The position numbers and the translations under genes are program-made. This document shows positions 23,433-30,649 of a stretch of DNA of 30,649 nt, one piece after another. Origin of the DNA: a virus; IMG/VR virus record IMGVR_UViG_3300035689_001143, positions 1 to 30,649 of that record; one strand, given 5' to 3'. Positions within the stretch are counted from its first letter, which is position 1. Every line of letters begins with the position of its first letter. Under the pieces are notes generated by a model, which was given only the letters and a program-made list of their open reading frames with translations, was not told the origin of the DNA and searched no databases.

Positions 23433-24191
23433 TCAAATATTAATTGTTGTATTTATTCTATATTTTATATCTATTAGAGCAATATTTATTTTATTTAATA
23501 CTCTAACCCAATATCCCAATACATCTTCGCCCTGTAAATGACACGGATAATGCATCACTATATTTTCTGCTTGATTAACAACATCACAATAGATATTCAT
23601 ATTGCTTGAGCTTCCTATTGCCCAATGATCGCAGAAAGATATATCATTAATAAATGGATTGCATCTAGCATCAAACCCACAGAAACTAACAGGCACGAAC
23701 ATAATATGTTCACTATAATATTTATGTAAATATATTGGACCAGAATCAACAACCATTCCAAATCTTATTCTAATTACAATATCATAAATAAAATTATTTT
23801 CTTTTTCATATAAATTTTTTAATTCATTAGATTTATATACAGAATAAAATTGTCCAAAATAATTTTGAGGATTTAATCCAGGCATTTTTTTTGTATCTAG
23901 TATTCGGTTATAAGAAAAACTTTTTGGTTCTTCGAATTGAAATTTTTTAGGTTGATATAAATTAATAATTGTATCAGCTATATTGCTTTCTATTGGAGAA
24001 CATGATGGAGGTATATTTGCATGAGTATTTAAAAGCCACTCGGAATAGTAGCATTTACCGAACATATTCGGATCTATCCAAGAATGTAAAAAAACATCGG
24101 CATTATTTGGACCAATTATATTGCGATATATATTTTCATATGTTTCTTTTGCGTTTCTTGGTTGTCCAGAAATGATAACCGCACATCTCAT
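23433..24191 (-). CDS. Putative capsular-type glycosyltransferase family protein
   Basis: The 252-residue protein belongs to a group I know from bacterial capsule clusters and phages: CAVIISGQPRNAKETYENI at the start, ADVFLHSWID (31-40) as the D-V-F-x-H-x-W motif, YQPKKFQFEEP, then YFGQFYSVYKSNEL and YDIVIRIRFGMVV (about 140-152), where relatives have R-x-D. CDHWAIGSSSNMNIYCDVV is the acceptor-side end. These proteins are annotated as glycosyltransferase-like without proven activity. The R-F-G where R-F/Y-D is usual removes one candidate metal ligand. Neighbouring sugar genes support glycan work. Confidence 0.6.
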   Translation of the reverse strand: MRCAVIISGQPRNAKETYENIYRNIIGPNNADVFLHSWIDPNMFGKCYYSEWLLNTHANIPPSCSPIESNIADTIINLYQPKKFQFEEPKSFSYNRILDTKKMPGLNPQNYFGQFYSVYKSNELKNLYEKENNFIYDIVIRIRFGMVVDSGPIYLHKYYSEHIMFVPVSFCGFDARCNPFINDISFCDHWAIGSSSNMNIYCDVVNQAENIVMHYPCHLQGEDVLGYWVRVLNKINIALIDIKYRINTTINI

Positions 24192-24193
24192 AT

Positions 24194-24946
24194 TTACTTA
24201 TCTAATCCTGTTTGATGATCAGAAAATTTATTGTCATAAATATCTACTCCCCTCCAATATCTTTTTCCATTTCTATGTTTTTTTTGTTGATCAATAGTTG
24301 ATCTTTCGACACCAAAAGCTTTGGCACATTCTCTTTCTTTTTGTATGCTTTCATTATCGAATACTTTTGTTGCATCTACAATGCTATATTTATCTATAAA
24401 ATGTCTTGGATATGGTATAATACAACCAATATAATCTTCTTTATTTATTTTTATAGTATGATTAGGTCTTGTAATTCTTAGATTATATGTAAAATCTCTT
24501 CGCAAATTATCGGTTTCGACAACGCCTGTCATATGATATATACCATCTATAATATAATTTGGTGGATTTATTGTCATCAAATTAATTCCTGGAGATGTTC
24601 TTAATTGATATGGCATTTGTATTGTAAAAGTACCCATTCCGAAATGAGCTTTTATAGATTGTAGATTATATGTTTTTTTATATTCTTCTTCTGGAGTTAA
24701 TATATTGACTTTGACTGACTCAACAGCATTTCCTCCATCCCAAATTACTTCAAAATCATATAAAGATTTTACTACAAATCCATATTGATTACCAATAACT
24801 AATGGCAAACAATGATAAGCATGATCAATGAACCAATCTCTTTTAGAATCACCTTTTAGGGATTTAAATACCATGTTAATAAAATCTTGATTTTGCCATT
24901 TTTCATCATATGATATGGCAATAATATTTGTCTCTGGAATTATCAT
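24194..24946 (-). CDS. DUF6065-like protein
   Basis: The 250-residue protein is soluble; it begins with a strand pair and CLPLVIGNQYGFVVKS (about 46-61), followed by FEVIWDGG and several beta strands (TFTIQMPYQLRTSPGINLM). The layout recalls DUF6065, a family with no assigned function, from which I remember the C-P-L-x-I-x-N-x-x-G-W and W-D-G pattern; this is memory, not a search. A basic C-terminal part (KKHRNGKRYWRGVD) could contact nucleic acid or glycan. The AAGGAG ribosome site 9 bases before the ATG is one of the strongest in the window. Confidence 0.5.
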   Translation of the reverse strand: MIIPETNIIAISYDEKWQNQDFINMVFKSLKGDSKRDWFIDHAYHCLPLVIGNQYGFVVKSLYDFEVIWDGGNAVESVKVNILTPEEEYKKTYNLQSIKAHFGMGTFTIQMPYQLRTSPGINLMTINPPNYIIDGIYHMTGVVETDNLRRDFTYNLRITRPNHTIKINKEDYIGCIIPYPRHFIDKYSIVDATKVFDNESIQKERECAKAFGVERSTIDQQKKHRNGKRYWRGVDIYDNKFSDHQTGLDK

Positions 24947-24966
24947 TTAATACTCCTTACAGAGTA

Positions 24967-25971
24967 TTATAGAACTTGAGACGCTATCAAGCAACCTTTT
25001 GCTACAGCATGAAGTGGATCTTGTGCATGAACAACTTCTTTTATTGGTAATGGAAAACCATTATCTATTAATTTTTTATTAAAGGTTTCGATATATCCTT
25101 TTGCTAATGATGTGCCTCCAGCTATAACTATTTTTAATGGTTCTTTAAATTTAGGTAAAGATTTATGATTACTTAATGATACGCTTAAATATTTTGTAGT
25201 ATAATCTATAAGCCTATCGTAGTAAGAACAAACAGCTGCTAATACTGGATTATCATTTGGTTCGCCTATCACATACGATCCCTGTTCTTTCTCTGCTTGC
25301 ACAACACTATCTGGTTCGCCAATAGCGACAGCGACCATACGGTCTATCCAGTCACCAGACTTTGTTGTACTAAAAGTTACAGTAGGCTCACCATTCAACA
25401 TTACACAAACATTTGTCATACCGGCGCCACAACTCACACCTATTCCAGTGTAATCACTATCCTCTAATCCTGCATAGCATAATGCTTCAGCCTCATTAAT
25501 AGCTCTAGCATCATAACCCTGTTCTGCTAAAATGCTTTTTACAACATCCTCATGATAGCCAACATCAAAGTCGTCGTCCTCTTGATCTACTGGTTGTGCT
25601 GGTCTACAAAATATTAATTTTTCACCTGACTCCGATGCTTTTCCGACTACTTCTTTTAAGATAAAGGCTAATACTTTTTTTGCTTCTTTTTCTTTCGATG
25701 ATACTACTCCTTTATACATAGGTCTTTTTGCACTATCATTTCTTTCTATAGCTTTTTCTATAGCATCTTTTCCTAGTAAAATAAATGAATTATCACTATC
25801 TTTTATGAATATTTTACCATTTAGTCCTTTTTCTATCATCTTAGTAGCAACAGGAGTTGTCGGTTTAATTATATAAAAAGCATCTCTAAAATCTTTATAT
25901 TGTATTTGTTCATTATTTTGTGAAGCTAGAACAATAAAGCTTGTACCAACATCTAAACCTTTGCCTGGCAT
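24967..25971 (-). CDS. Actin/MreB/ParM-like ATPase
   Basis: The 334-residue protein has the actin-superfamily ATPase signature in order: KGLDVGTSFIVLA (4-16, phosphate-1), INEAEALCYAG (158-168, connect-1), GIGVSCGAGMTNVCVML (176-192, phosphate-2), IVIAGGTSLAKGY (281-293, adenosine), and DPLHAVAKGC (318-327, connect-2). It lacks the extra domains of Hsp70, so a filament-forming or partition-type actin is likeliest, as found in plasmids and some large phages. A strong AAAGGA site precedes the ATG. The adjacent upstream gene encodes a membrane-anchored coiled protein 4 bases away that might be its anchor. DNA positioning or cell reshaping is inferred. Confidence 0.82.
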   Translation of the reverse strand: MPGKGLDVGTSFIVLASQNNEQIQYKDFRDAFYIIKPTTPVATKMIEKGLNGKIFIKDSDNSFILLGKDAIEKAIERNDSAKRPMYKGVVSSKEKEAKKVLAFILKEVVGKASESGEKLIFCRPAQPVDQEDDDFDVGYHEDVVKSILAEQGYDARAINEAEALCYAGLEDSDYTGIGVSCGAGMTNVCVMLNGEPTVTFSTTKSGDWIDRMVAVAIGEPDSVVQAEKEQGSYVIGEPNDNPVLAAVCSYYDRLIDYTTKYLSVSLSNHKSLPKFKEPLKIVIAGGTSLAKGYIETFNKKLIDNGFPLPIKEVVHAQDPLHAVAKGCLIASQVL

Positions 25972-25975
25972 AATA

Positions 25976-26278
25976 TTATCCTTTCATATTTTTAAGTTTA
26001 TTTATTGATGACAATAAATTATCTTGACTACTCTTTATTTCTCCAAGAGTATCATATTTTTTTTCTAGATTACCAGTATCTATTTTAGTAACAATTTTTG
26101 TGTCATCAATACTAATGTTTGGTTTATCTACTAAATTTCTATCTTTTAAGATATTTTTTTTAGGAGAATCTGTATATTCAATATATTTATTATTAGATTT
26201 TCCTAATAAATAACCAATACAAAAAAATATTATATTTAGAAATAATAATATTATAACCAAAATATTTGAATCTATCAT
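25976..26278 (-). CDS. Single-pass membrane protein, possible actin partner
   Basis: The 100-residue product has one N-terminal membrane helix (about residues 4-25, ILVIILLFLNIIFFCIGYLLG) and a polar, helical C-terminal part that ends near LLSSINKLKNMKG, compatible with a short coiled coil. The N-in/C-out or reverse orientation cannot be fixed; Lys27 just after the helix favours the C-terminus inside the cell. AAGGTG lies 8-13 bases before the ATG. It is the first gene after the terminator at 26306-26325, directly followed by the actin-like gene, so a shared function is a reasonable guess. Confidence 0.62.
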   Translation of the reverse strand: MIDSNILVIILLFLNIIFFCIGYLLGKSNNKYIEYTDSPKKNILKDRNLVDKPNISIDDTKIVTKIDTGNLEKKYDTLGEIKSSQDNLLSSINKLKNMKG

Positions 26279-26295
26279 ATGAAATACACCTTATA

Positions 26296-26325
26296 CGAAA
26301 TAAAATAGGGGCGTTGACGCCCCTA
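26296..26325 (-). terminator. Rho-independent terminator after the DUF1501 gene
   Basis: A perfect 8-bp stem (TAGGGGCG/CGCCCCTA, 26306-26325) with a TTGA loop as read on the plus strand is followed, in the minus direction, by TTTTATTT. Only the minus strand has the U-rich tail. It lies 35 bases past the stop of the DUF1501 gene and before the membrane/actin genes, so it would separate two transcription units. The other bases of 26279-26359 show no clear promoter. Confidence 0.85.
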
Positions 26326-26359
26326 ATTACTATACACTATAGCGATATTTAATATATGA

Positions 26360-27634
26360 TTATATAACTATGTCTTGTATTATATTACCATTATCAATAA
26401 TTTTAACTGGCCTATTCCCTGGAGCTATTAGGTGTTTATTATGATCAATGCCTAATAGACTATATACTGTGGCGCCCCAGTCCTCTACACTCACCGGATC
26501 GTCCTGTGGTTCGCTTGCTGTGTCGTTGCTGGAGCCGTATACCAGCCCTTTTTTAATTCCTCCCCCTGCCATGACTATAGAAAAAACACGCGGCCAATGA
26601 TCGCGTCCAGCGGTTGGGTTTATTTTTGGAGTACGACCAAATTCTGTGGCAACACAAACCAGCGTTGAATCTAATAGACCTTTTTCATCTAGGTCATTTA
26701 TTAAAGCAGAAAAAGCTTTGTCAAAAGATGGCAACTGACTGCCTATATTTAGTGCTATATTATCGTGATGATCCCATCCGCCATAAGTTACGTTCACGAA
26801 TCTGACCCCGGCTTCTACCAATCTTCTGCTTAGTAGTAATCTCATTCCAGCAGCAGTTTTACCATAAATTTCTTTGGTCTTATCGTCTTCTTTGTTAATA
26901 TCGAATGCTTGTATAGCCTGAGACGAATTCATAATATCATAAGCATTTTGATAAAAAGAATTCATAGAATCCAAAGAGTCGGACTTTTGCCTAACATTGA
27001 ACTCTTTGTTGACTATTTCTAGCATTGCTTTTCTTTTGTCAAATCTATTTATAGATATTCCATCTGGTAGTGTTAAATCTCTAACTTTAAAGTTTGGATC
27101 TTCTGGATTTCCACCAAGACTAAATGATGAATAACTATGACTAAGATATCCAGCACCAGCAAATTCATTAGGTATATTTGGTACTGTTATATATGGAGGT
27201 AAATTATTCCTGACTCCTAATTGTTGACTGACTACTGATCCTAAACTCGGATACTGAATGGCTGGACTAGGACGATATCCAGTAAACATATTATTAGTTC
27301 CACGCTCATGTGCTGTTTCGCTATGAGTCATGGATCGTATAATGCTAATTTTGTTCGCTATTTTTGCAGTTTCTGTTAAGTATTGACTAAAAAATATTCC
27401 AGGAATACTAGTTGATATACTATTTAAAGGACCCCTATAATCAACCGGACTATTGGGTTTTGGATCAAATGTTTCTTGATGAGCATATCCACCCGGTAGA
27501 TAAATATAAATCACTGACTGTGCTTTTGCTTCCTTCACAGAAGGTTCTTCTGCTCTTAATTTTAGGTAGTCTCCAAGATTTAGTCCTAGATATCCTAAAA
27601 CACCCGTATTTACAAAGCCTCTTCTGTTAAACAT
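26360..27634 (-). CDS. DUF1501 family protein
   Basis: The 424-residue protein is a clear DUF1501 member, an alkaline-phosphatase/sulfatase-fold family of unknown activity that is abundant in Planctomycetes, Verrucomicrobia and relatives. It starts with a twin-arginine-like leader (NRRGFVNTGVLGYLGLNLGD) that fits Tat export. Then come VIYIYLPGGYAHQETFDPKP, IIRSMTHSETAHERGTNNMF, GGWDHHDN and EFGRTPKINPTAGRDHWPR, the His/Asp/Arg-rich family blocks. Length is normal and no active block is missing. Base composition here is visibly richer in G+C (e.g. 26460-26600) than in most neighbours. AAAAGGA precedes the ATG and a terminator follows, so it looks like a host-derived cargo gene. The virus-related role is unknown. 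Confidence 0.9.
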   Translation of the reverse strand: MFNRRGFVNTGVLGYLGLNLGDYLKLRAEEPSVKEAKAQSVIYIYLPGGYAHQETFDPKPNSPVDYRGPLNSISTSIPGIFFSQYLTETAKIANKISIIRSMTHSETAHERGTNNMFTGYRPSPAIQYPSLGSVVSQQLGVRNNLPPYITVPNIPNEFAGAGYLSHSYSSFSLGGNPEDPNFKVRDLTLPDGISINRFDKRKAMLEIVNKEFNVRQKSDSLDSMNSFYQNAYDIMNSSQAIQAFDINKEDDKTKEIYGKTAAGMRLLLSRRLVEAGVRFVNVTYGGWDHHDNIALNIGSQLPSFDKAFSALINDLDEKGLLDSTLVCVATEFGRTPKINPTAGRDHWPRVFSIVMAGGGIKKGLVYGSSNDTASEPQDDPVSVEDWGATVYSLLGIDHNKHLIAPGNRPVKIIDNGNIIQDIVI

Positions 27635-27667
27635 AAATATCCTTTTCTAAGTAAAATTATTATCTCA

Positions 27668-28399
27668 CTAATTATTATAGAGAAAATCTCTAGCCAAACA
27701 ATCTTCTTCTTGGTTTAAATTAAGATATATCTTATGTTCTTCAAATTTTCTATAATTATTAGCTATATCTGCTCTTCCACGAAGACATTTAGCGTATAGT
27801 TCTTGCTCCGTTCTTGAAAAATAATGATTTAATTGAGCAATAGACCAGTTTGCGCTTTTTGTATATGCTCCGTGACATTTTTCTTTATCTAGATTACACC
27901 AAGTATTCAGAATATTATGAATACTAACACAGTTGTCAATTGGTAATTTGACTATTGATTTTATGTGTTTATTTGGAATAAAATCTACTGAACTTTTTTT
28001 AATGAATCTTTTTAAGGTACTATATTCATTAGCAATAATTTTTTTAAGATTATTATCTCCAAAAAAAGCCCAGTTTATACCCAGAGCATCACATTCGGTA
28101 TAATCTTTTAAAAACGAATTGATATTATCATGTTTTTTAAGGACTAAATATTCGTCTATATCAAAAAATGCAGCCCAATCATATCCACTGGATTTATTTT
28201 TTACAAAATCGTTGTATGCATATAGTTGTTTACCGGAACCATTTACTGAAAAAATAGAAACTTTTTCATTGTCAGATTCATACAGCCAATCATTAGCATA
28301 TATAAATATATGATCAAATCCTAGCTTAGTATGATATTTTATCCATTCATCAATATAATAGTCCTCATTTTTTGCTATGCATACAATGCAAGTATTCAT
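27668..28399 (-). CDS. GT92/Glyco_tranf_2_4-like glycosyltransferase
   Basis: The 243-residue protein follows the Glyco_tranf_2_4/GT92 pattern: CIVCIAKNEDYYIDEWIKYHTKLGFDHIFIY is the family opening (K-N-E-x3-I-x-E-W-x-x-(Y/H)H-x-x-x-G), and AAFFDIDEYLVL (77-88) carries the metal motif D80-I-D82-E83. HIKSIVKLP and HGAYT, then SIAQLNHYFSRTEQELYAKCLRGRAD, are the usual acceptor-side end. Relatives act on surface glycans and N-glycans. It starts just after the RuvB stop (1-base gap) although their functions differ. No membrane anchor. Confidence 0.82.
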   Translation of the reverse strand: MNTCIVCIAKNEDYYIDEWIKYHTKLGFDHIFIYANDWLYESDNEKVSIFSVNGSGKQLYAYNDFVKNKSSGYDWAAFFDIDEYLVLKKHDNINSFLKDYTECDALGINWAFFGDNNLKKIIANEYSTLKRFIKKSSVDFIPNKHIKSIVKLPIDNCVSIHNILNTWCNLDKEKCHGAYTKSANWSIAQLNHYFSRTEQELYAKCLRGRADIANNYRKFEEHKIYLNLNQEEDCLARDFLYNN

Positions 28400-28400
28400 G

Positions 28401-29303
28401 TCATGTTTTTATATAGTTTCCTATCACTCTGCCCTTTTGGGTTCGTGATATAAACTTTTTTCTAACCAAATATGGCTCTATGCTATTTTCAATAGTTTCT
28501 ACAGCAATACCAGTAAGAGAAGATATTGCTTTTAAGCCTAATGGATTACCTTTATTGCTTAGTAGTAGATTCAAATACATTCTATCATAAGCATCCAATC
28601 CGTCTTTATCGATACCTTGAATACTAAAAATCTCATCTATAGATTCTGTAGAATTTGGATGACAGGTCTTGTAATTTTTATACCATTGTAATCTAGAGTT
28701 TAGAATTCTAGGAGTTCCTTTGCTTCTTTTAGCGATCTCAACAAGATCAGTCTCATCAATAGAAATAGAGAGTTTATCACAGTTCGATCTTGCTAGTTTA
28801 GCTAAATCAGTATCGTTATAAAAACTAAGATGTTCTTTGATACTGAATCTATCATAAAATGGTTGACTTAAACTACCACCGCTAGTTGTTGCTCCTACCA
28901 AAGTAAAAGCTGGAAGATCAATAGTTTCTGGTTTTTTCTCTAGCGTGATTGTTAATACAAAATCTTCCATTACTGGATACAAAAATTCTTCAACCAGTTT
29001 AGGTAATCTATGAATTTCATCAATAAATAGAACTGATCGTGGTGCAATTCCCATAAGATACGGAATAATATTTTTAACACTTCTGAGATTTGCCGCGTTG
29101 GTTGTATACAGATTTACGTTCAATTCGTTGGCGATAGCACTCGCTATGGTAGTTTTACCAAGGCCCGGTGGCCCATCTATTAAAGTGTGTGGCATCACGG
29201 TTGATGTTTTTAAACAGCCCGTCACGCTGACCTTTAGCCTATTAATCACATCATCTTGCCCAAGAATTTCGCTAAATTTAGTTGGCCTTATACCTTTAGA
29301 CAT
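28401..29303 (-). CDS. ruvB: RuvB-like AAA+ Holliday-junction helicase
   Basis: The 300-residue AAA+ ATPase aligns with RuvB along its length: IRPTKFSEILGQDDV (family opening L-R-P-x-x-x-x-x-x-x-G-Q), Walker A GPPGLGKTT (44-52), Walker B FIDEIHRL (93-100), sensor I GATT (137-140), DRF (151-153), sensor II GTPRILNSRL, and a winged helix ending EPYLVRKKFISRTQKGRV. Length is about 30-40 shorter than cellular RuvB; the region after GATT lacks the usual RAGLL sequence. In cells RuvB forms hexamers on RuvA to drive branch migration. No full RuvA or RuvC is present here, but the next gene upstream seems to provide a RuvA-domain-III-like piece. Confidence 0.93.
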   Translation of the reverse strand: MSKGIRPTKFSEILGQDDVINRLKVSVTGCLKTSTVMPHTLIDGPPGLGKTTIASAIANELNVNLYTTNAANLRSVKNIIPYLMGIAPRSVLFIDEIHRLPKLVEEFLYPVMEDFVLTITLEKKPETIDLPAFTLVGATTSGGSLSQPFYDRFSIKEHLSFYNDTDLAKLARSNCDKLSISIDETDLVEIAKRSKGTPRILNSRLQWYKNYKTCHPNSTESIDEIFSIQGIDKDGLDAYDRMYLNLLLSNKGNPLGLKAISSLTGIAVETIENSIEPYLVRKKFISRTQKGRVIGNYIKT

Positions 29304-29721
29304 TTTTTATCTCCAATGATTTTAATGATAACTCAATAAGTTGTACGGCATTATCGGTTTGATTAATTAGATACGTTTTAGTTAGTATGTCTTTAGCCTC
29401 TTGGTTTTCAAAGCCATACTGAACCAGTATTTTAACACATTTGTTTAACAAGTCAACCGGAATTCTTAATTCAGATTTATTGTGTTCTATTGCATCCTTG
29501 TTTGCGTTAGGCTTTTGCTTTACTTTAGATTTATCACTATATTTGATTTTTATGTTGTCTATTGTTTTTGGCCTAAACACTGTTCCACAATCACAAACAA
29601 TCTTGAAATTTTTGGTCTTGACTTCTCGTAAAAATAACCAATGATTAGCACCACAATTTTCAGACGGACATCTATATAGAAAAGAAGCATCAACCTCAAT
29701 CGGTTTCAGGTGTTTCATCAT
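29296..29721 (-). CDS. Zinc-ribbon protein with RuvA domain III-like C-terminus
   Basis: The 141-residue protein has an N-terminal zinc ribbon (C18-x4-C23, C43-x-C45) and a lysine-rich linker (about 55-85). Its C-terminal part of about 45 residues (LLNKCVKILVQYGFENQEAK, then ILTKTYL...AVQLIELSLKSL) resembles RuvA domain III, which has A-V-x-x-L-V-x-L-G-Y-x-x-x-E-A followed by L-I-x-x-A-L. In RuvA that domain binds RuvB and regulates its ATPase. RuvB is the next gene and overlaps by 8 bases. RuvA's DNA-binding domains I and II are missing; the zinc ribbon may replace them. The function is inferred from context and resemblance. Confidence 0.62.
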   Translation of the reverse strand: MMKHLKPIEVDASFLYRCPSENCGANHWLFLREVKTKNFKIVCDCGTVFRPKTIDNIKIKYSDKSKVKQKPNANKDAIEHNKSELRIPVDLLNKCVKILVQYGFENQEAKDILTKTYLINQTDNAVQLIELSLKSLEIKNV

Positions 29722-30112
29722 CTTTTATCCAGAAAACAAAATCATTGATTTGTTCATCATAAGCGGACTCTATCATGCCCTTACTTGCTAATGATGATAG
29801 CATATTACTAACTAGTCGTCCATTCATTTCTTCTATAATTTGTGAAAATATTTTCTCATCAATTAAGTATCTTGATTCATTTGTGATTTTATGTTTTTGT
29901 TCTTTAGCCAGACTCTTAACTATAACCAGAGATTCTTGCTGAGTTAAAATTTGATCCATTTCGTTAATGTCCTCCTGACTAATTTCTGTAATAAGTTTTG
30001 TAAACTCGTCAGGATCATCTCCTATGCTTTTATCAAAACCATTGAATACTAGTTTTCTTGCTGACTTTGTAAACTCTTCTAAATCATCTATAATATAGTT
30101 TTGTTTACCCAT
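29696..30112 (-). CDS. Conserved-looking phage protein, unknown
   Basis: The 138-residue acidic protein is mostly helical. SLAKEQKHKI, DEKIFSQIIEEMNGRLVSNML (in about 86-106), ASKGMIESAYDEQINDFVFW (in about 109-128) and a final Asp/Glu-rich tail stand out. The E-E-M-N-x-R-L-V-S-N-M-L-x-x-L-A-x-x-G block looks like a winged-helix or similar DNA-binding helix set, and I recall related phage proteins without function. It overlaps the zinc-ribbon gene by 26 bases. GGAGAAAG precedes its ATG. Adjacent to RuvB-type genes, it could have a role in replication or recombination, but that is a guess. Confidence 0.6.
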   Translation of the reverse strand: MGKQNYIIDDLEEFTKSARKLVFNGFDKSIGDDPDEFTKLITEISQEDINEMDQILTQQESLVIVKSLAKEQKHKITNESRYLIDEKIFSQIIEEMNGRLVSNMLSSLASKGMIESAYDEQINDFVFWIKDDETPETD

Positions 30113-30126
30113 ATCTTTCTCCGTAT

Positions 30127-30312
30127 TTATTTAAGTTCAAGTGTAACTGAAAAAATTGGCTTGTATATTTTTGTGGTAAAGTTTGATTCCTCTACAACTT
30201 TGATACAAATATCTTCTAGAAAATTCAGCCTAGTTTCTATCTCTTTAATAGCATCTGTTCTAGAAAATCTGACTACTCTATCTGAGGATTGAAAATATAA
30301 GATATATTTCAT
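30127..30312 (-). CDS. Small unknown protein
   Basis: The 61-residue basic product (MKYILYFQSSDRVVRFSRTD at the start) is soluble and looks like a small alpha/beta fold with a helix near DAIKEIETRLNFLEDI. It fits between its neighbours with a 1-base gap upstream and 14 bases downstream, and is open from ATG with no alternative frame on this strand. There is no recognisable motif and no good ribosome site beyond A+T-rich bases, so it is probably translated by coupling to the gene before it. Confidence 0.5.
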   Translation of the reverse strand: MKYILYFQSSDRVVRFSRTDAIKEIETRLNFLEDICIKVVEESNFTTKIYKPIFSVTLELK

Positions 30313-30313
30313 A

Positions 30314-30649
30314 TTAATTTAGGATATCAAATAATCCTTTGTAGTAATGTGGTTGTAATACAAAATGAACAGCATGACTTTGAATGTGGTTTAAGTACTC
30401 TCTGGCTAATCCAGCGTTAGCAAAGTACTCTTTTTTCCATATGGGTTGTTTCTGATAGTTAATCCCCAAATACTGGAAGTTTTTAGGCTTCTCAGTATTG
30501 GAGAAATAACTATTCACAGGAAACGACTTTTTGGGAAAATTAACATACCACACATTTGATGATCCTTCGACTATATCATTTAGAGCATCATATAGCATTT
30601 TACCCCAAGCATCCCAAGCGGCGGGATCAAACTTGAAATAGTGCTTATA
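30314..30649 (-). CDS. Partial gene, unknown protein (5' end outside the window)
   Basis: The frame on the minus strand remains open from the stop at 30314 to the right edge: the 17 codons before the apparent ATG at 30598 read YKHYFKFDPAAWDAWGK without a stop. So the ATG is probably internal and the gene starts outside. At least 111 residues are visible; it is rich in Tyr, Phe, Asn and Trp, with VWYVNFPKKSFPVN and YFANAGLAREYLNHIQSHAV. The G+C-rich stretch at 30600-30640 is coding, not regulatory. No family recognised. Confidence 0.65.
   Translation of the reverse strand, partial: YKHYFKFDPAAWDAWGKMLYDALNDIVEGSSNVWYVNFPKKSFPVNSYFSNTEKPKNFQYLGINYQKQPIWKKEYFANAGLAREYLNHIQSHAVHFVLQPHYYKGLFDILN

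Noticed and set aside
23449-23457. AATAAATAC about 30 bases before the methyltransferase at 22717-23418
   Set aside because: It is entirely within coding sequence for Ile-Asn-Thr of the upstream gene, and one such match is expected by chance in A+T-rich DNA.
26279-26359. A promoter in the gap between the DUF1501 and membrane-protein genes
   Set aside because: TATAGT and TATAAG are present, but neither has a recognisable -35 at proper spacing, and the first lies before the terminator.
30123-30131. Second TATAAATA-like motif (AATAAATAC) upstream of the gene at 29696-30112
   Set aside because: It is only 10 bases from the ATG, so a transcript starting from it would leave almost no leader and would lose the GGAG site; it also coincides with the stop codon region of the preceding gene.
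1-30649. Giant eukaryotic virus as the source
   Set aside because: Several glycosyltransferase families here also occur in giant viruses, but Shine-Dalgarno sites, sigma70-type promoters, a rho-independent terminator, stop-start coupling and RuvB point to a bacterial virus.

Overview
This is an A+T-rich window packed with protein-coding genes, most overlapping or spaced by only a few bases. It looks like part of a large tailed dsDNA bacteriophage genome. Shine-Dalgarno sites (e.g. AGGAG before the gene ending at 58, AAGGAG before the gene ending at 24194) and a consensus sigma70-type promoter show it is expressed in bacteria. The phage call is an inference. It rests on gene density, long co-directional runs, a two-module protein at the left end of a type I associate with phage genomes, a phage-style RuvB next to a short partner, and many small orphan genes. 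No terminase, portal, tail or polymerase gene lies in the window. A DUF1501 protein (26360-27634), a family concentrated in Planctomycetes and relatives, hints at a planctomycete-like host or gene donor. I found no tRNA, rRNA, CRISPR array or insertion sequence.

Layout. (1) 1-11463, minus strand: one long run driven from a TTGACA-16-TATAAT promoter at 11498-11525. It begins with two small charged or unknown proteins and a macro-domain protein. Three glycosyltransferases and modifying enzymes follow, with a nucleotide-sugar cassette (Gfo/Idh/MocA oxidoreductase, hexapeptide acetyltransferase, shortened DegT-type aminotransferase, SDR epimerase). It ends with GMP reductase, a nucleoside 2-deoxyribosyltransferase-like protein, another glycosyltransferase and the two-module phage protein. 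(2) 11621-18356, plus strand: an island of seven genes (five glycosyltransferases of different families and two methyltransferases), divergent from block 1. (3) 18353-26278, minus strand: subtilisin-like and trypsin-like proteases, an HNH nuclease, a 2OG-Fe(II) oxygenase, a GDPD-like protein, a HAD-nucleotidyltransferase fusion, a methyltransferase, a glycosyltransferase-like protein, a DUF6065-like protein, and an actin-like ATPase with a small membrane protein. (4) 26306-30649, minus strand: a DUF1501 gene closed by a rho-independent terminator, a GT92-like transferase, RuvB, a zinc-ribbon protein whose C-terminus resembles RuvA domain III, and unknown phage genes.

How the genes may work together. 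About a dozen glycosyltransferases, two FkbM-type methyltransferases and several sugar-nucleotide enzymes suggest the virus builds and attaches its own complex glycan, probably on virion proteins or the host surface. A prolyl-hydroxylase-like oxygenase together with a GT60-like GlcNAc transferase raises the possibility of hydroxyproline-linked glycosylation resembling the eukaryotic Skp1 pathway. RuvB plus the RuvA-domain-III-like zinc-ribbon protein may be a minimal branch-migration or helicase-loading module. GMP reductase and the deoxyribosyltransferase-like protein would adjust purine pools.
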